A stretch of DNA of 35,019 nucleotides from DATLWR01 sp035576205 (GCA_035576205.1 DATLWR010000067.1:1-35019); one strand, 5' to 3'; positions 15,950-24,781 are shown, counted from the first letter of the stretch. Translations and numbers: made by a program. The notes: generated from the sequence alone by a model not told the origin.

Positions 15950-15992
15950 AAAGTTTCCACAGCCACTAAGGCGGGAGAAGGGCTGGAAACAG

Positions 15993-16421
15993 ATGTTTCA
16001 GGGCGAATTCAGCAATAACATGGACGACAAGGGGCGCGTCAGCATCCCTGCCGCCTTCCGCGACGCCCTGCGCACCGGCCATGGCGATGATCGCCTGGTG
16101 ATCACCCGCACCCCTTACAACCCCTGCCTTGTCGCCTACCCGATGCGCGAATGGAAGAAGCTGCAGGCCCGCATTGCCGCCATGCGCCCGAGCCCTGAAC
16201 TGCGCGCCTACAAGCGCATCGTTATCAGCTCGGCGCAGGAGTACACGCCCGACCGCCAGGGACGCGTACTGATTCCGCAAACCCTGCGCGACTACTCGTC
16301 AATTCAGAAAGGCGTCATGTTTGCCGGCGCCGGCGAATTCTTCGAAATCTGGGACAAGGAGAGCTGGGACAAGCAGCTGGAATCCGACCTGGCGCTCGCC
16401 CGGAACTTCGAACTGGACTGA
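15993..16421 (+). CDS. mraZ: Transcriptional regulator MraZ
   Basis: A 142-residue AbrB-fold DNA-binding protein that oligomerises into a ring and represses the dcw operon by binding TGGGN repeats. The two MraZ repeats are visible: FQGEFSNNMDDKGRVSIPAAFRD (residues 2-24) with the DxKGRVSIP motif, and YTPDRQGRVLIPQTLRDYSSI (about 86-106) with the DxxGRVLIP motif, followed by GAGEFFEIWDKESWDKQ. The start is ATG 15993, since homologues begin with MF-x-G; the open frame upstream runs through its own operator and is not coding. It opens the dcw operon; rsmH starts four bases after its stop. Confidence 0.95.
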   Translation: MFQGEFSNNMDDKGRVSIPAAFRDALRTGHGDDRLVITRTPYNPCLVAYPMREWKKLQARIAAMRPSPELRAYKRIVISSAQEYTPDRQGRVLIPQTLRDYSSIQKGVMFAGAGEFFEIWDKESWDKQLESDLALARNFELD

Positions 16422-16425
16422 CGAT

Positions 16426-17367
16426 GTGGAAGACCACGGCCAACACATCCCCGTCCTGCTTCTCCCCTTTGTGGATGCTATCGTCACGGATCCCGACGGC
16501 CGTTACGTCGATGCCACGTTCGGACGTGGTGGCCACAGCCGGGAGATTCTTCGCCGACTGTCGCCGCAGGGACGCTTGCTCGGCATCGACCGCGACCCGA
16601 GTGCCATCGCCGCAGGCGAACAACTGGCCGCGGCTGATACGCGTTTCAGGATTGCACATGCCGCCTTTGCCGACCTCGAGCATGCGCTCGCCGATAACGG
16701 GTGGGACAAAGTGAACGGCATCGGCTTCGATCTCGGCATCTCATCGCCGCAGGTGGACGATGCGGCGCGCGGTTTCTCCTTTCAGCAATCCGGTCCTCTG
16801 GATATGCGCATGAACACGACGGAGGGGCTGCCGCTGGCGCGCATGCTCGACCAGATTTCCGAGCAAGAGCTCGCCCGCGTTATCCGCGACTACGGCGACG
16901 AGCGTTATGCCCAGCGCATCGCCAACGCCATTCTCGCCGCCCGCCGCAAGGGCGAACTGAACACCACCGCCGACCTCGAGAATGCATGCTTCCATGCTGT
17001 ACCGAAACAGGCGCGTTTCGGCGGCACACATCCGGCCACCCGCACCTTTCAGGCACTGCGCATGTGGGTCAACGACGAAGTCGGCCAGATCGAGCGCGGC
17101 CTGCAGGCAGCCATGCAGCATCTATTGCCGGGCGGACATCTCGCCGTTATCTCGTTTCACTCCGGCGAAGACCGGCTGGTCCGCGATCTCATCGAGTCCG
17201 AGGTTCACCCGTGCGTCTGCCCGCCTCAGTTCCCGGTCTGCGTCTGCGGCCGTACCCCCACGATGCGCTGGCTGCAGAAAAAACCGGTCCGGCCGGACGA
17301 GTCTGAGGTTACCGAAAACCCGCGCAGCCGCTCCTCACGGCTACGCATCGCCGAGGCACTGGCATGA
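16426..17367 (+). CDS. rsmH: 16S rRNA (cytosine(1402)-N(4))-methyltransferase RsmH
   Basis: A 313-residue SAM-dependent enzyme that methylates N4 of C1402 in the 16S rRNA P-site. Motifs: HIPVLLLPFVDAI at the N-terminus, the SAM site YVDATFGRGGHSREIL, LLGIDRDPSAI, FDLGISSPQVDDAARGFSF, GPLDMRMN, HPATRTFQALRMWVNDE, and AVISFHSGEDRLV, where the family almost always has FHSLEDR. Near the end is a cysteine cluster CVCPPQFPVCVCG, seen in many bacterial RsmH proteins. The start is GTG 16426, four bases after mraZ; an ATG two bases before it (16424) is in another frame. Length equals the E. coli protein. The stop overlaps ftsL by four bases. Confidence 0.93.
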   Translation: MEDHGQHIPVLLLPFVDAIVTDPDGRYVDATFGRGGHSREILRRLSPQGRLLGIDRDPSAIAAGEQLAAADTRFRIAHAAFADLEHALADNGWDKVNGIGFDLGISSPQVDDAARGFSFQQSGPLDMRMNTTEGLPLARMLDQISEQELARVIRDYGDERYAQRIANAILAARRKGELNTTADLENACFHAVPKQARFGGTHPATRTFQALRMWVNDEVGQIERGLQAAMQHLLPGGHLAVISFHSGEDRLVRDLIESEVHPCVCPPQFPVCVCGRTPTMRWLQKKPVRPDESEVTENPRSRSSRLRIAEALA

Positions 17368-17633
17368 ACCGGCTGGCCCACAAGCTCTTCTGGCTGCTGC
17401 CGGCACTGGCCATCGCCCTGCTGGCCGTCGGCCAGGTCTGGCTGTCGCATCTGCGCTATGAGACTTCACAGGCCTCGCAAAAGCTGCAGGAAGAGAAAAA
17501 GTCGGTGGCGGCAGATGTCACCCAGCTGGGACTCGAGGTCGCCAGCCTGACGCGGCCGGAACGGCTGCGCCGCATCGCCAACGACAAGCTCGGCATGCAG
17601 CCGCCACATCCCATGCAGGTGGTCCGGCCATGA
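17364..17633 (+). CDS. ftsL: Cell division protein FtsL
   Basis: A short, 89-residue bitopic membrane protein of the FtsQLB divisome subcomplex, which links early and late division proteins and activates FtsWI. It has a short cytoplasmic N-terminus (MNRLAHK), one membrane helix (about residues 8-26, LFWLLPALAIALLAVGQVW), and a periplasmic coiled coil (about 27-70, ETSQASQKLQEEKKSVAADVTQLGLEVASL). The RRIANDKLGMQPPHPMQVV tail is the usual FtsL C-terminal pattern. The sequence diverges between species, and the assignment relies on this layout and on the position between rsmH and ftsI, with four-base overlaps on both sides. Confidence 0.9.
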   Translation: MNRLAHKLFWLLPALAIALLAVGQVWLSHLRYETSQASQKLQEEKKSVAADVTQLGLEVASLTRPERLRRIANDKLGMQPPHPMQVVRP

Positions 17634-19501
17634 GCAAGGCCGACATCTTCATCCGCCGCCGTATCGAGACCGTCGCCGGCCTGCTGGCGCTCGGCCTGTC
17701 GCTACTGGCCATCCGGGCCATCGACCTGCAATGGCTGCAGAAAGACCAGTTGACCGACCTCGCCGAAAAACAGCGCTACCGCCAGTTCGAGGTGGTCGCC
17801 CCGCGCGGCACGATCACCGATCGCAACGGCAAGATACTGGCCGAAAGCATCGAGGTACCCTCCATCGCCGCCATTTCCGAAGAGGTCCCGTCCGACCGTA
17901 TTCCGGAACTTGCCAAGACACTGGCTATACAGGTCGGCGAGCTGCGGCAAAAGCTCAAGGAACGCAGCGGCTTTGTCTGGCTCGCCCGCCAGATCACGCC
18001 CGACCAGGCACAAGCGGTGATGGCACTCAACATCCCGGGGGTCCGCCAGGAGACCGAATGGCGACGCTACAATCCGCTGGGTCCCGAAACAGGTCATCTG
18101 ATCGGCTTCGTCGGCCTCGATGGCGACGGCCTGGAAGGGCTGGAGCACAGCCTTAATGCCAAGCTGGCCGGCGAACCCGGCATCCGCCAAGTCAGCCGCG
18201 ATGCCCGCGGCCACTCGCTGCCGGGCGGCACCTGGCTGCGCGAACCTGTACCTGGCAAACCCGTGCGCCTGTCGCTGGATGCCACCATCCAGAGTATCGC
18301 CTATGCTGCCCTCGCCGAAGGCATCCGTAGCCAGCACGCCAAGAGCGGTTCGGTCGCCATCATGCGCCCTTCCGACGGTGCGGTGCTGGCGCTGGCCAAC
18401 TGGCCGGGCTATAACCCGAACGATTTTCGCCGCTACAAGCCGGGCGAATGGCGCAACCGGGCCATTACCGATGTCTTCGAACCGGGCTCGACGCTGAAGC
18501 CGTTCACGGTCGCCGCCGCACTGATGTCCGGACGCTGGCATCCAGACTCCCGTATCTACTGCGAGAAGGGAGCGATGCAGGTCGCCGACCATGTCATCCA
18601 TGATGACCATCCGGAGGGTTGGCTCGACATCCCGAACCTGCTGGCGAAATCGAGTAATATCGGCGCCGCCAAGCTGGCGCTGGATATCGGCCCGTCCAAA
18701 CTATACGACTTGCTCGGTGAAGCGGGATTCGGGCAACGGACCCATATTGGCATCAGCGGCGAGTCGCCAGGTATCGTCCCGCCCCTTGAGCGCTGGGGGC
18801 CGGTGGAAACGGCCAATATTGCCTTCGGGCAGGGAATCGCAGTGACGCCGTTGCAGCTTGCAACGGCCTTTTCCATTCTGGCCAATGGCGGTGAACTGGT
18901 GCGTCCGCACATCCTCGCCGACGAACCTGCCGACGAGGTTCGTCAGGTAATCCCGGCGGCCATCACCCACCAGATCCTGGGCATGCTGGAGTATGCAACC
19001 AGTGCCGACGGTACCGGCAGCCTGGCAGTACCGGTGGGCTACCGCATCGGTGGCAAGACAGGTACGGCGCAGAAAGTGGACAAGAACGGCGAGTACACCA
19101 AGGACCGCTTCACGGCCGTCTTTGCCGGTGTCGCACCGATCGATCATCCCAAGATCGTGATGGTCGTCGTGGTCGACGAACCGCAGGAGAGCATATACGG
19201 CGGCCAGGTAGCGGCACCCATTTTCCGCAAGATCGCCGAGAACATCCTCCCCTACCTCGGCGTCTCACCGCAAATCGAGAATGACAAAGTCTGGCGGGCC
19301 ACGCCGATTGCCGCCGATGCCGGCCAGCTGCCTGCATCCGGCAGCCTCGCCGGCCTGTCGCTGCGCGAGGTGCGCCGCATCGCTGCCGACCACGGACTGC
19401 AGCTCACCGTGCACGGTTCCGGCTGGGTGGTTCGCCAGTCGCCGGCATCGATCAACCCGCTGCGTGAGGGTGACAGGGTGGAGGTGTGGCTGCATGACTG
19501 A
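17630..19501 (+). CDS. ftsI: Peptidoglycan transpeptidase FtsI (PBP3) with C-terminal PASTA domain
   Basis: The septal class B penicillin-binding protein: it cross-links new peptidoglycan at the division site together with FtsW. One N-terminal membrane helix (about residues 13-33) precedes the pedestal domain (RGTITDRNGKILAES). The transpeptidase domain has the active-site SxxK as EPGSTLKPF (Ser about 287), SSN as KSSNIG, and the KTG motif as GGKTGTAQK (Lys about 476). Unlike E. coli FtsI, the protein continues into a PASTA-like repeat (about residues 572-623: LAGLSLREVRRIAADHGLQL, then VVRQSPASINPLREGDRVEV), a module more usual in Gram-positive and deltaproteobacterial PBPs. Total 623 residues. 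It overlaps ftsL by four and murE by eight bases. Confidence 0.95.
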   Translation: MSKADIFIRRRIETVAGLLALGLSLLAIRAIDLQWLQKDQLTDLAEKQRYRQFEVVAPRGTITDRNGKILAESIEVPSIAAISEEVPSDRIPELAKTLAIQVGELRQKLKERSGFVWLARQITPDQAQAVMALNIPGVRQETEWRRYNPLGPETGHLIGFVGLDGDGLEGLEHSLNAKLAGEPGIRQVSRDARGHSLPGGTWLREPVPGKPVRLSLDATIQSIAYAALAEGIRSQHAKSGSVAIMRPSDGAVLALANWPGYNPNDFRRYKPGEWRNRAITDVFEPGSTLKPFTVAAALMSGRWHPDSRIYCEKGAMQVADHVIHDDHPEGWLDIPNLLAKSSNIGAAKLALDIGPSKLYDLLGEAGFGQRTHIGISGESPGIVPPLERWGPVETANIAFGQGIAVTPLQLATAFSILANGGELVRPHILADEPADEVRQVIPAAITHQILGMLEYATSADGTGSLAVPVGYRIGGKTGTAQKVDKNGEYTKDRFTAVFAGVAPIDHPKIVMVVVVDEPQESIYGGQVAAPIFRKIAENILPYLGVSPQIENDKVWRATPIAADAGQLPASGSLAGLSLREVRRIAADHGLQLTVHGSGWVVRQSPASINPLREGDRVEVWLHD

Positions 19502-20996
19502 CTTGCACGACATCATTCCGGAACCTGCTCCGCGCACGCTGGGCGAACTCGCCAACGGCCTCGGCAAACTGGCCGGCGAGGCCAGGATTTGCGGCATCGT
19601 CGACGATTCGCGCCGGGTCGAGTCCGGCTTCGCTTTCCTTTGCCTGCCCCGCGCCGGCACCCATGCCCGTGAATACGCCGAGATGGCCGAAAAGAACGGC
19701 GCCGCAGCCATTATCCAGATCGGTGGCGCGCCGCTGGAGACACGGTTGCCGCTGCTGCAACTGGATTCCATGCAACAGGCCGGGCGCCTACTGCGCCGCT
19801 GGCACGACACCGAACAGACGCAGACCCAACTGATCGGCGTCACCGGCACGGACGGCAAGACCAGCGTCACCTGGATGCTGCGCGAAGCGCTCGAGCGCAT
19901 GGCCGGCAAGGCCTGGGCCTGCGGCACGCTGGGCCTGATCCGGGCTGCCGACGACATCGTCGACCTCGGTAATACCACGCCGTCGCTGCTGAACCTGCAT
20001 GCATTGCTGGCTGCCGCCAGCCACCAGCGCATCCCCTATCTGGCCATGGAGGTGTCGTCGCACGGCATCGCCCAGGAACGTATCGCCGGCCTCGATTTTG
20101 CCGCCGGCATCTGGACCAGCATCGGCCACGATCACCTGCAGGATCATGGCGGCTACGAGGCCTACGTGGCGATCAAGGCGGCATTCCTGCATCGCTGCGC
20201 CAACAACGCCATTGCCATCGCCAATGCCGATCATGCCGATATCCGTAACCAGGCACCGGAGAAGACGCTCTGGTACGGCCACGGCCTGTACCGGAGCGAA
20301 CTGAGCATGGCTTGGGAACAGGAGTTGCCAGGCATGCTGCGCCTGAAATCGGGCAAAGGTGAAGTCCGTGTCGAGGACGTGCCGGCCGGCGAGTTTCATG
20401 CCGAAAACCTGGCCTGCGTCGCCCTGACGCTGCAGCAGCTCTGCCAGACACCGCTGAAGAAACTGCCGGAGATTCTCGGCGGCATCAGCGCCCCTCCCGG
20501 CCGCATGCAGGATCTCGGCGCCGGGCTGTGGCAGGTGTTCGTCGATTATGCACATACGCCGGAAGCGCTGGAGCGCTGTCTCGCCACCGCCCGCAAGCTG
20601 ACCCGTAAACAGCTGTTGCTGGTCTTCGGCTGCGGCGGCGAGCGGGACCGCGGCAAGCGGCCGCGGATGGGTGCGATTGCCGTGGAGATGGCCGACAGCG
20701 TCTGGATCACCTCCGACAACCCGCGCAGCGAACAGCCGGAAGTGATCGCCTCGGAGATCGAGCACGGCATGCCACAGCCCTACCCGGCCGAAGTGCATCT
20801 GCAGCTGGATCGCGAACGGGCGATCGCTGAAGCCATCGCCGAGCTTGGCCCGGGCGATACGCTGGTCATTGCCGGCAAGGGCCACGAAAACTACATGGAA
20901 ATCGGGCGTCGCCGGCTGCCATGGAGCGATGCTGAGGTAGCGAGCCGCTACCTGCACGACAAGAACCTGCAAACGGAGAGGGCCGCATGCGCCTGA
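19494..20996 (+). CDS. murE: UDP-MurNAc-tripeptide synthetase (meso-DAP-adding) MurE
   Basis: A 500-residue Mur ligase that adds meso-diaminopimelate to UDP-MurNAc-L-Ala-D-Glu in the cytoplasm. The N-terminal domain has ICGIVDDSRRVESGFAFLCLPRAGTHAREY; the central ATPase domain carries the P-loop GVTGTDGKTSVTW (Lys about 122) and GNTTPS; the C-terminal domain has VDYAHTPEALERCL, VFGCGGERDRGKRP and the DNPR motif (about residues 408-411), which in the family marks meso-DAP rather than lysine specificity. IAGKGHENYMEIG follows. ATG 19494 overlaps ftsI by eight bases, and homology starts there; the frame stays open upstream only as a shadow of ftsI. It overlaps murF by 10 bases. Confidence 0.95.
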   Translation: MTDLHDIIPEPAPRTLGELANGLGKLAGEARICGIVDDSRRVESGFAFLCLPRAGTHAREYAEMAEKNGAAAIIQIGGAPLETRLPLLQLDSMQQAGRLLRRWHDTEQTQTQLIGVTGTDGKTSVTWMLREALERMAGKAWACGTLGLIRAADDIVDLGNTTPSLLNLHALLAAASHQRIPYLAMEVSSHGIAQERIAGLDFAAGIWTSIGHDHLQDHGGYEAYVAIKAAFLHRCANNAIAIANADHADIRNQAPEKTLWYGHGLYRSELSMAWEQELPGMLRLKSGKGEVRVEDVPAGEFHAENLACVALTLQQLCQTPLKKLPEILGGISAPPGRMQDLGAGLWQVFVDYAHTPEALERCLATARKLTRKQLLLVFGCGGERDRGKRPRMGAIAVEMADSVWITSDNPRSEQPEVIASEIEHGMPQPYPAEVHLQLDRERAIAEAIAELGPGDTLVIAGKGHENYMEIGRRRLPWSDAEVASRYLHDKNLQTERAACA

Positions 20997-22360
20997 GCGG
21001 ACTGGATCTCGAACTGGCCACCGGCGGCGTCTGGAACAATGGCATGCCGGATATGGTTGGCGGTATCGGCACGGACAGCCGCCATTTCACGGCCGGCCAT
21101 GCCTTCCTGGCACTGCGCGGATCGCAGTTCGACGGCCATCGCTATGCGCACAAGGTCATCGGCCGCGCCGTGGCCCTGATCGGCGATGCGGAAGGCGTGC
21201 AGCTGTGGGACAACCTGGCTGTACCCCAACTGCAGGTGACCGACACGCTGATCGCTCTCGGCGATATCGCCCACAGCTGGCGCCTGCGCCTGAAAGGAAC
21301 CACGGTGATCGCCATCAGCGGCTCCTATGGCAAGACCAGCGTACGCAGCCTGTTACAACACTGCTTCGGCAGGCTGGGCAAGTCGGTGGCCGGCACCCGC
21401 GCCAACCTGAACAACCTGATCGGCGTTCCGGCCACCCTGCTGACCGTCCCGGAGAATTGCGACGTAGCCATCATCGAATGCGGCATCAGCGAGATCGGCG
21501 AAATGGCCCGCCTCGGCCATATCGTCCGGCCGGATATCGCGGTCCTGACCGGACTGACGACCGCCCACGGCCAGGGGCTGGGCGGCATGGACGGCATCGT
21601 GCGCGAAAAGGCCACCCTGCTGGCCCACCTGGCACCGAACGGCTGGTGCGCGCTCGGCGAGGGGGTGCAATCGAAACTGGTCCATGCCGGCCTGCAGCTT
21701 CCGGATGAGGCGCTGTCGCAGGACGACATCCACGACAATATCGTCCGCTGGCAGCTCGACGGCCTCAAGCTCGACCTGATCGGTGACGGCGAACGTGCAT
21801 CACTGGAACTGCCGCTGCCCGCCCGCCACTGGGCGGCCAACATGGCCCTGTGCGCCAGCATCGTCCGCCACTGGTTCCTGCGCCACGAGCGGACAACCCT
21901 GCCGCTGGCCCGCATTGCCGAAGTGCTGCAGGAGTGGCAGGCCGATGCCGGCCGTCTGCGCCTGATGGCCGGCAAGAACCGCAGCACGATCCTCGACGAC
22001 AGCTACAATGCCAACCCGGCTTCCATGCAGGCCGCACTCGACACGCTGAAATCGATGGATGGCAACCGCATCGCCATCCTGGGCGACATGGCCGAACTGG
22101 GTGCCGAAGCCGCTGCCCTGCATGCGGCTCTCAATACCACCGACATCGACGAGCTGATCCTGATCGGCCCGCACATGCAGCATCTGGCCCGCCAGCATGC
22201 GCATGCCGTCTGGTTCGAATCGACCGATGCGGCCGTCAAGGGACTGCAATCGCGTCAACTGACCACCCAGGACCGGGTACTGGTGAAGGCCTCGCGCAGC
22301 ATGCGCCTGGAAAACATCGTGGCGCTATTTGCCACTGGAGATGAAGGCCATGCTGTATAA
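20987..22360 (+). CDS. murF: UDP-MurNAc-tripeptide:D-Ala-D-Ala ligase MurF
   Basis: A 457-residue Mur ligase that adds D-alanyl-D-alanine to the UDP-MurNAc-tripeptide, finishing the cytoplasmic precursor. Visible marks: GIGTDSRHFTAGHAFLALRGSQFDGHRY in the substrate domain, the P-loop VIAISGSYGKTSVRSLL (Lys about 116; the common form is GSNGKT, so Tyr replaces Asn), NNLIGVPATLL, CGISEIGEMARL, and ILDDSYNANPASMQAALDTLKSM with AILGDMAELG in the C-terminal domain. Both ends overlap neighbours (10 bases with murE, 11 with mraY). Confidence 0.94.
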   Translation: MRLSGLDLELATGGVWNNGMPDMVGGIGTDSRHFTAGHAFLALRGSQFDGHRYAHKVIGRAVALIGDAEGVQLWDNLAVPQLQVTDTLIALGDIAHSWRLRLKGTTVIAISGSYGKTSVRSLLQHCFGRLGKSVAGTRANLNNLIGVPATLLTVPENCDVAIIECGISEIGEMARLGHIVRPDIAVLTGLTTAHGQGLGGMDGIVREKATLLAHLAPNGWCALGEGVQSKLVHAGLQLPDEALSQDDIHDNIVRWQLDGLKLDLIGDGERASLELPLPARHWAANMALCASIVRHWFLRHERTTLPLARIAEVLQEWQADAGRLRLMAGKNRSTILDDSYNANPASMQAALDTLKSMDGNRIAILGDMAELGAEAAALHAALNTTDIDELILIGPHMQHLARQHAHAVWFESTDAAVKGLQSRQLTTQDRVLVKASRSMRLENIVALFATGDEGHAV

Positions 22361-23420
22361 TCTTCTCTATCCGCTGGCCGACCGCTTCACGGTCTTCAAC
22401 CTCTTCCAGTATATCACCTTCCGCACGGTCTATGCGCTGGTCACCTCGCTGCTGCTGTGCTGGCTAATCGGCCCGGCCTTCATCCGCTGGCTGAAAGTGC
22501 GCCAGGGCAAGGGCCAGCCGATCCGCGACGATGGCCCGCAAAGCCATCTCAGCAAGCAGGGCACACCGACCATGGGCGGACTGCTGATCCTCCTGACGAT
22601 GTCGGTCTCCACCCTGCTGTGGGCCGATGTCACCAACATCTTCATCTGGCTGGCCCTGCTGGTCACCTTGGGCTACGGCCTGATCGGCTGGCTCGACGAC
22701 TATCTGAAGATCGTGCGCCAGAACCCGAAGGGGCTGGCCGGTCGCTGGAAACTGGCGTTGCAGTGCCTGTTCGGCGGAATCGCCGCGGTGAGCCTCACCA
22801 TGCTGACCGAACCGGTCGTCGACATCCCGTTCTTCAACGTCCAGTGGCACATGGGCTGGTGGTATGCGCTGTTCGTGCTGTTCGTGCTGGTCGGCAGCTC
22901 CAACGCCGTCAACCTCACCGACGGCCTCGACGGCCTGGCGGTCGGCCCCACCTTCATGGTCGCCAGCGCCCTGGCGCTGGTCGTCTACCTCGCCGGCAAC
23001 GTGAAGTTCGCCACCTACCTGTTGATCCCACATGTGCCGGGGGCGGGCGAACTGACCATCTTCTGCGGTGCCATGGTAGGTGCCTGCCTTGGTTTCCTGT
23101 GGTTCAACACCTATCCGGCACAGGTATTCATGGGCGACGTCGGCGCCCTGGCGCTGGGCGGTGCACTCGGCTTCGTGGCCAGTGCCGTGCACCAGCAGCT
23201 GCTGCTGGCCATCGCCGGCGGCCTGTTCGTGCTGGAGGCGGTATCGGTCATCATCCAGGTGGCCAGCTTCAAGATGACCGGCAAGCGGGTATTCCGCATG
23301 GCTCCGATCCACCATCACTATGAACTGAAAGGCTGGGCAGAACCCAAGGTGATCGTGCGCTTCTGGATCATTTCAATGATCCTGGCGCTCATCGCCCTGT
23401 CCACGTTGAAGATCCGATGA
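22350..23420 (+). CDS. mraY: Phospho-MurNAc-pentapeptide transferase MraY
   Basis: A 356-residue polytopic enzyme with about ten membrane helices that transfers phospho-MurNAc-pentapeptide to undecaprenyl phosphate, giving lipid I. Conserved cytoplasmic loops are visible: GQPIRDDGPQSHLSKQGTPTMGG, LIGWLDDYLKIV (the aspartate pair), SSNAVNLTDGLDGLA, TYPAQVFMGDVGALALGG, and MAPIHHHYELKGWAEPKVIVRFW with the HHH motif. I chose ATG 22350 (MLYNLLYPL) because homologues begin with ML[YF].LL; ATG 22341 and TTG 22329 are in the same frame. It overlaps the end of murF and shares four bases with murD. Confidence 0.95.
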   Translation: MLYNLLYPLADRFTVFNLFQYITFRTVYALVTSLLLCWLIGPAFIRWLKVRQGKGQPIRDDGPQSHLSKQGTPTMGGLLILLTMSVSTLLWADVTNIFIWLALLVTLGYGLIGWLDDYLKIVRQNPKGLAGRWKLALQCLFGGIAAVSLTMLTEPVVDIPFFNVQWHMGWWYALFVLFVLVGSSNAVNLTDGLDGLAVGPTFMVASALALVVYLAGNVKFATYLLIPHVPGAGELTIFCGAMVGACLGFLWFNTYPAQVFMGDVGALALGGALGFVASAVHQQLLLAIAGGLFVLEAVSVIIQVASFKMTGKRVFRMAPIHHHYELKGWAEPKVIVRFWIISMILALIALSTLKIR

Positions 23421-24781
23421 GCAGCCACGATTACTTCAGCGAGCAGCCGGTGGCTGTTATCGGCATGGGCAAGACCGGCCAGTCGCTGGTGCGTTTCCTG
23501 CAACGCCGCGGCATCGACTGCGAAGGATTCGACGAACATGGCGTTACCCTGCCCGATGATCTGCACGTGCCGCTGCATACCGGCAAGCTGAAGACCGAGA
23601 GGCTGCAGGGCTTCCGCCGCATCGTGGTCAGTCCTGGTGTGGCCTGGACGCATCCGGCACTGGTGGAAACGAGAGCGGCTGGCATCCCGATGTGCGGCGA
23701 CCTAGACCTGTTCTGCGCCTATTTCGAAGGCGAACTGGTTGCGGTCACCGGCACCAATGGCAAGACCACTACGGTGACATTGATCGAAACACTGTTCGAC
23801 GTACTGCCTGGCGGCATCAAGGCCGGTGGCAACATCGGCACTCCGATGCTCGACCTGCTGGCGGATGCGATGCCGAAGCGCGTCGTCCTGGAACTCTCCA
23901 GTTTCCAGCTGGAACGCTCCAGCCTTGTGCACCCGCACTGGGCCGTACTGCTCAACATCCAGCCCGACCATGCCGATGCGCACGAAACGCCGGCAGCCTA
24001 TGCTGCCGCCAAGTTCAAGCTGTTCGAACAGCAGGGCCGCGGCGATATCGCCCTGTTGCCGGACGCGGCGGAATTCGACGCATTGGCCGACGAGCTGCGC
24101 GGCCGTCAGATCTGGGTCGGCCGTTTCGGGACCACCGACAAGACAGCCGAGGAGGGCCGCCTGATCGCAGGCATCGAACTCGGCAACAACCAGCTATTCT
24201 GGAACCAGCGGGACCACTACGAGAAACTGAGCCTTGCCGATCTGCGACTGCAGGGGCGTCACCAGCACCTGAACCTGGCCATCGCCGCGCAGGCTGCCGC
24301 CGACGCCGGCATCGCCGCATCGGTGATCCGCGAGGCGTTGACCAGCTTCCGCGGTCTGCCGCACCGCCTGCAGAAGGTCGGCCATATCGCCAACCGCGAC
24401 TGGTACGACGACTCCAAGGCGACCAACCCCGATGCGGCCGCTGCCGCACTCGCCTCCTTCGACAAGGTGCTGTGGATCTGCGGCGGCCTGCGCAAGGGAC
24501 TGGATCTCATGCCGCTGAAGGAACCGGTCATGCGACATGTGGCGCACGCCTTCGTCATCGGCAAGGAGCCGGAGCCGTATGTCCAGCTGCTCGAATCGAC
24601 CGGCGTGAAATATCAGGTAGCCAAGACCATCGACCGGGCGGTGGCCATGGCGGCAGACCTGCCGCTGACGCTGCCTGTGCTGCTGTCGCCGGCGGCTGCC
24701 AGCCAGGACCAGTTCAAGAATTACGCCGAGCGCGGCGATGCGTTCGCCGGTGCCGTGCACGCGCTGGAGAAGGCGGCATGA
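23417..24781 (+). CDS. murD: UDP-MurNAc-L-alanine:D-glutamate ligase MurD
   Basis: A 454-residue Mur ligase adding D-glutamate to UDP-MurNAc-L-alanine. The N-terminal Rossmann-like domain shows VAVIGMGKTGQSLVRFLQRRG; the ATPase domain has the P-loop VAVTGTNGKTTTVTLIETLF (Lys about 116), GGNIGTPML, VLELSSFQLE and the NIQPDHADAH region; the C-terminal domain has GLPHRLQKVGHIANRDWYDDSKATNPDAAAAAL and LLSPAAASQDQFKNYAERGDAF. Each matches the family order. The gene is joined to mraY and ftsW by four-base ATGA overlaps. Confidence 0.95.
   Translation: MSSHDYFSEQPVAVIGMGKTGQSLVRFLQRRGIDCEGFDEHGVTLPDDLHVPLHTGKLKTERLQGFRRIVVSPGVAWTHPALVETRAAGIPMCGDLDLFCAYFEGELVAVTGTNGKTTTVTLIETLFDVLPGGIKAGGNIGTPMLDLLADAMPKRVVLELSSFQLERSSLVHPHWAVLLNIQPDHADAHETPAAYAAAKFKLFEQQGRGDIALLPDAAEFDALADELRGRQIWVGRFGTTDKTAEEGRLIAGIELGNNQLFWNQRDHYEKLSLADLRLQGRHQHLNLAIAAQAAADAGIAASVIREALTSFRGLPHRLQKVGHIANRDWYDDSKATNPDAAAAALASFDKVLWICGGLRKGLDLMPLKEPVMRHVAHAFVIGKEPEPYVQLLESTGVKYQVAKTIDRAVAMAADLPLTLPVLLSPAAASQDQFKNYAERGDAFAGAVHALEKAA

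Noticed and set aside
15943..15961. DnaA boxes near the mra promoter (TTTCCCACA, GTTTCCACA)
   Set aside because: Each has two mismatches to TTATCCACA and both are explained by the MraZ repeats and palindrome.
15924..15992. N-terminal extension of mraZ
   Set aside because: It would translate the -10 and MraZ boxes; homologues start at MF-x-G (15993).
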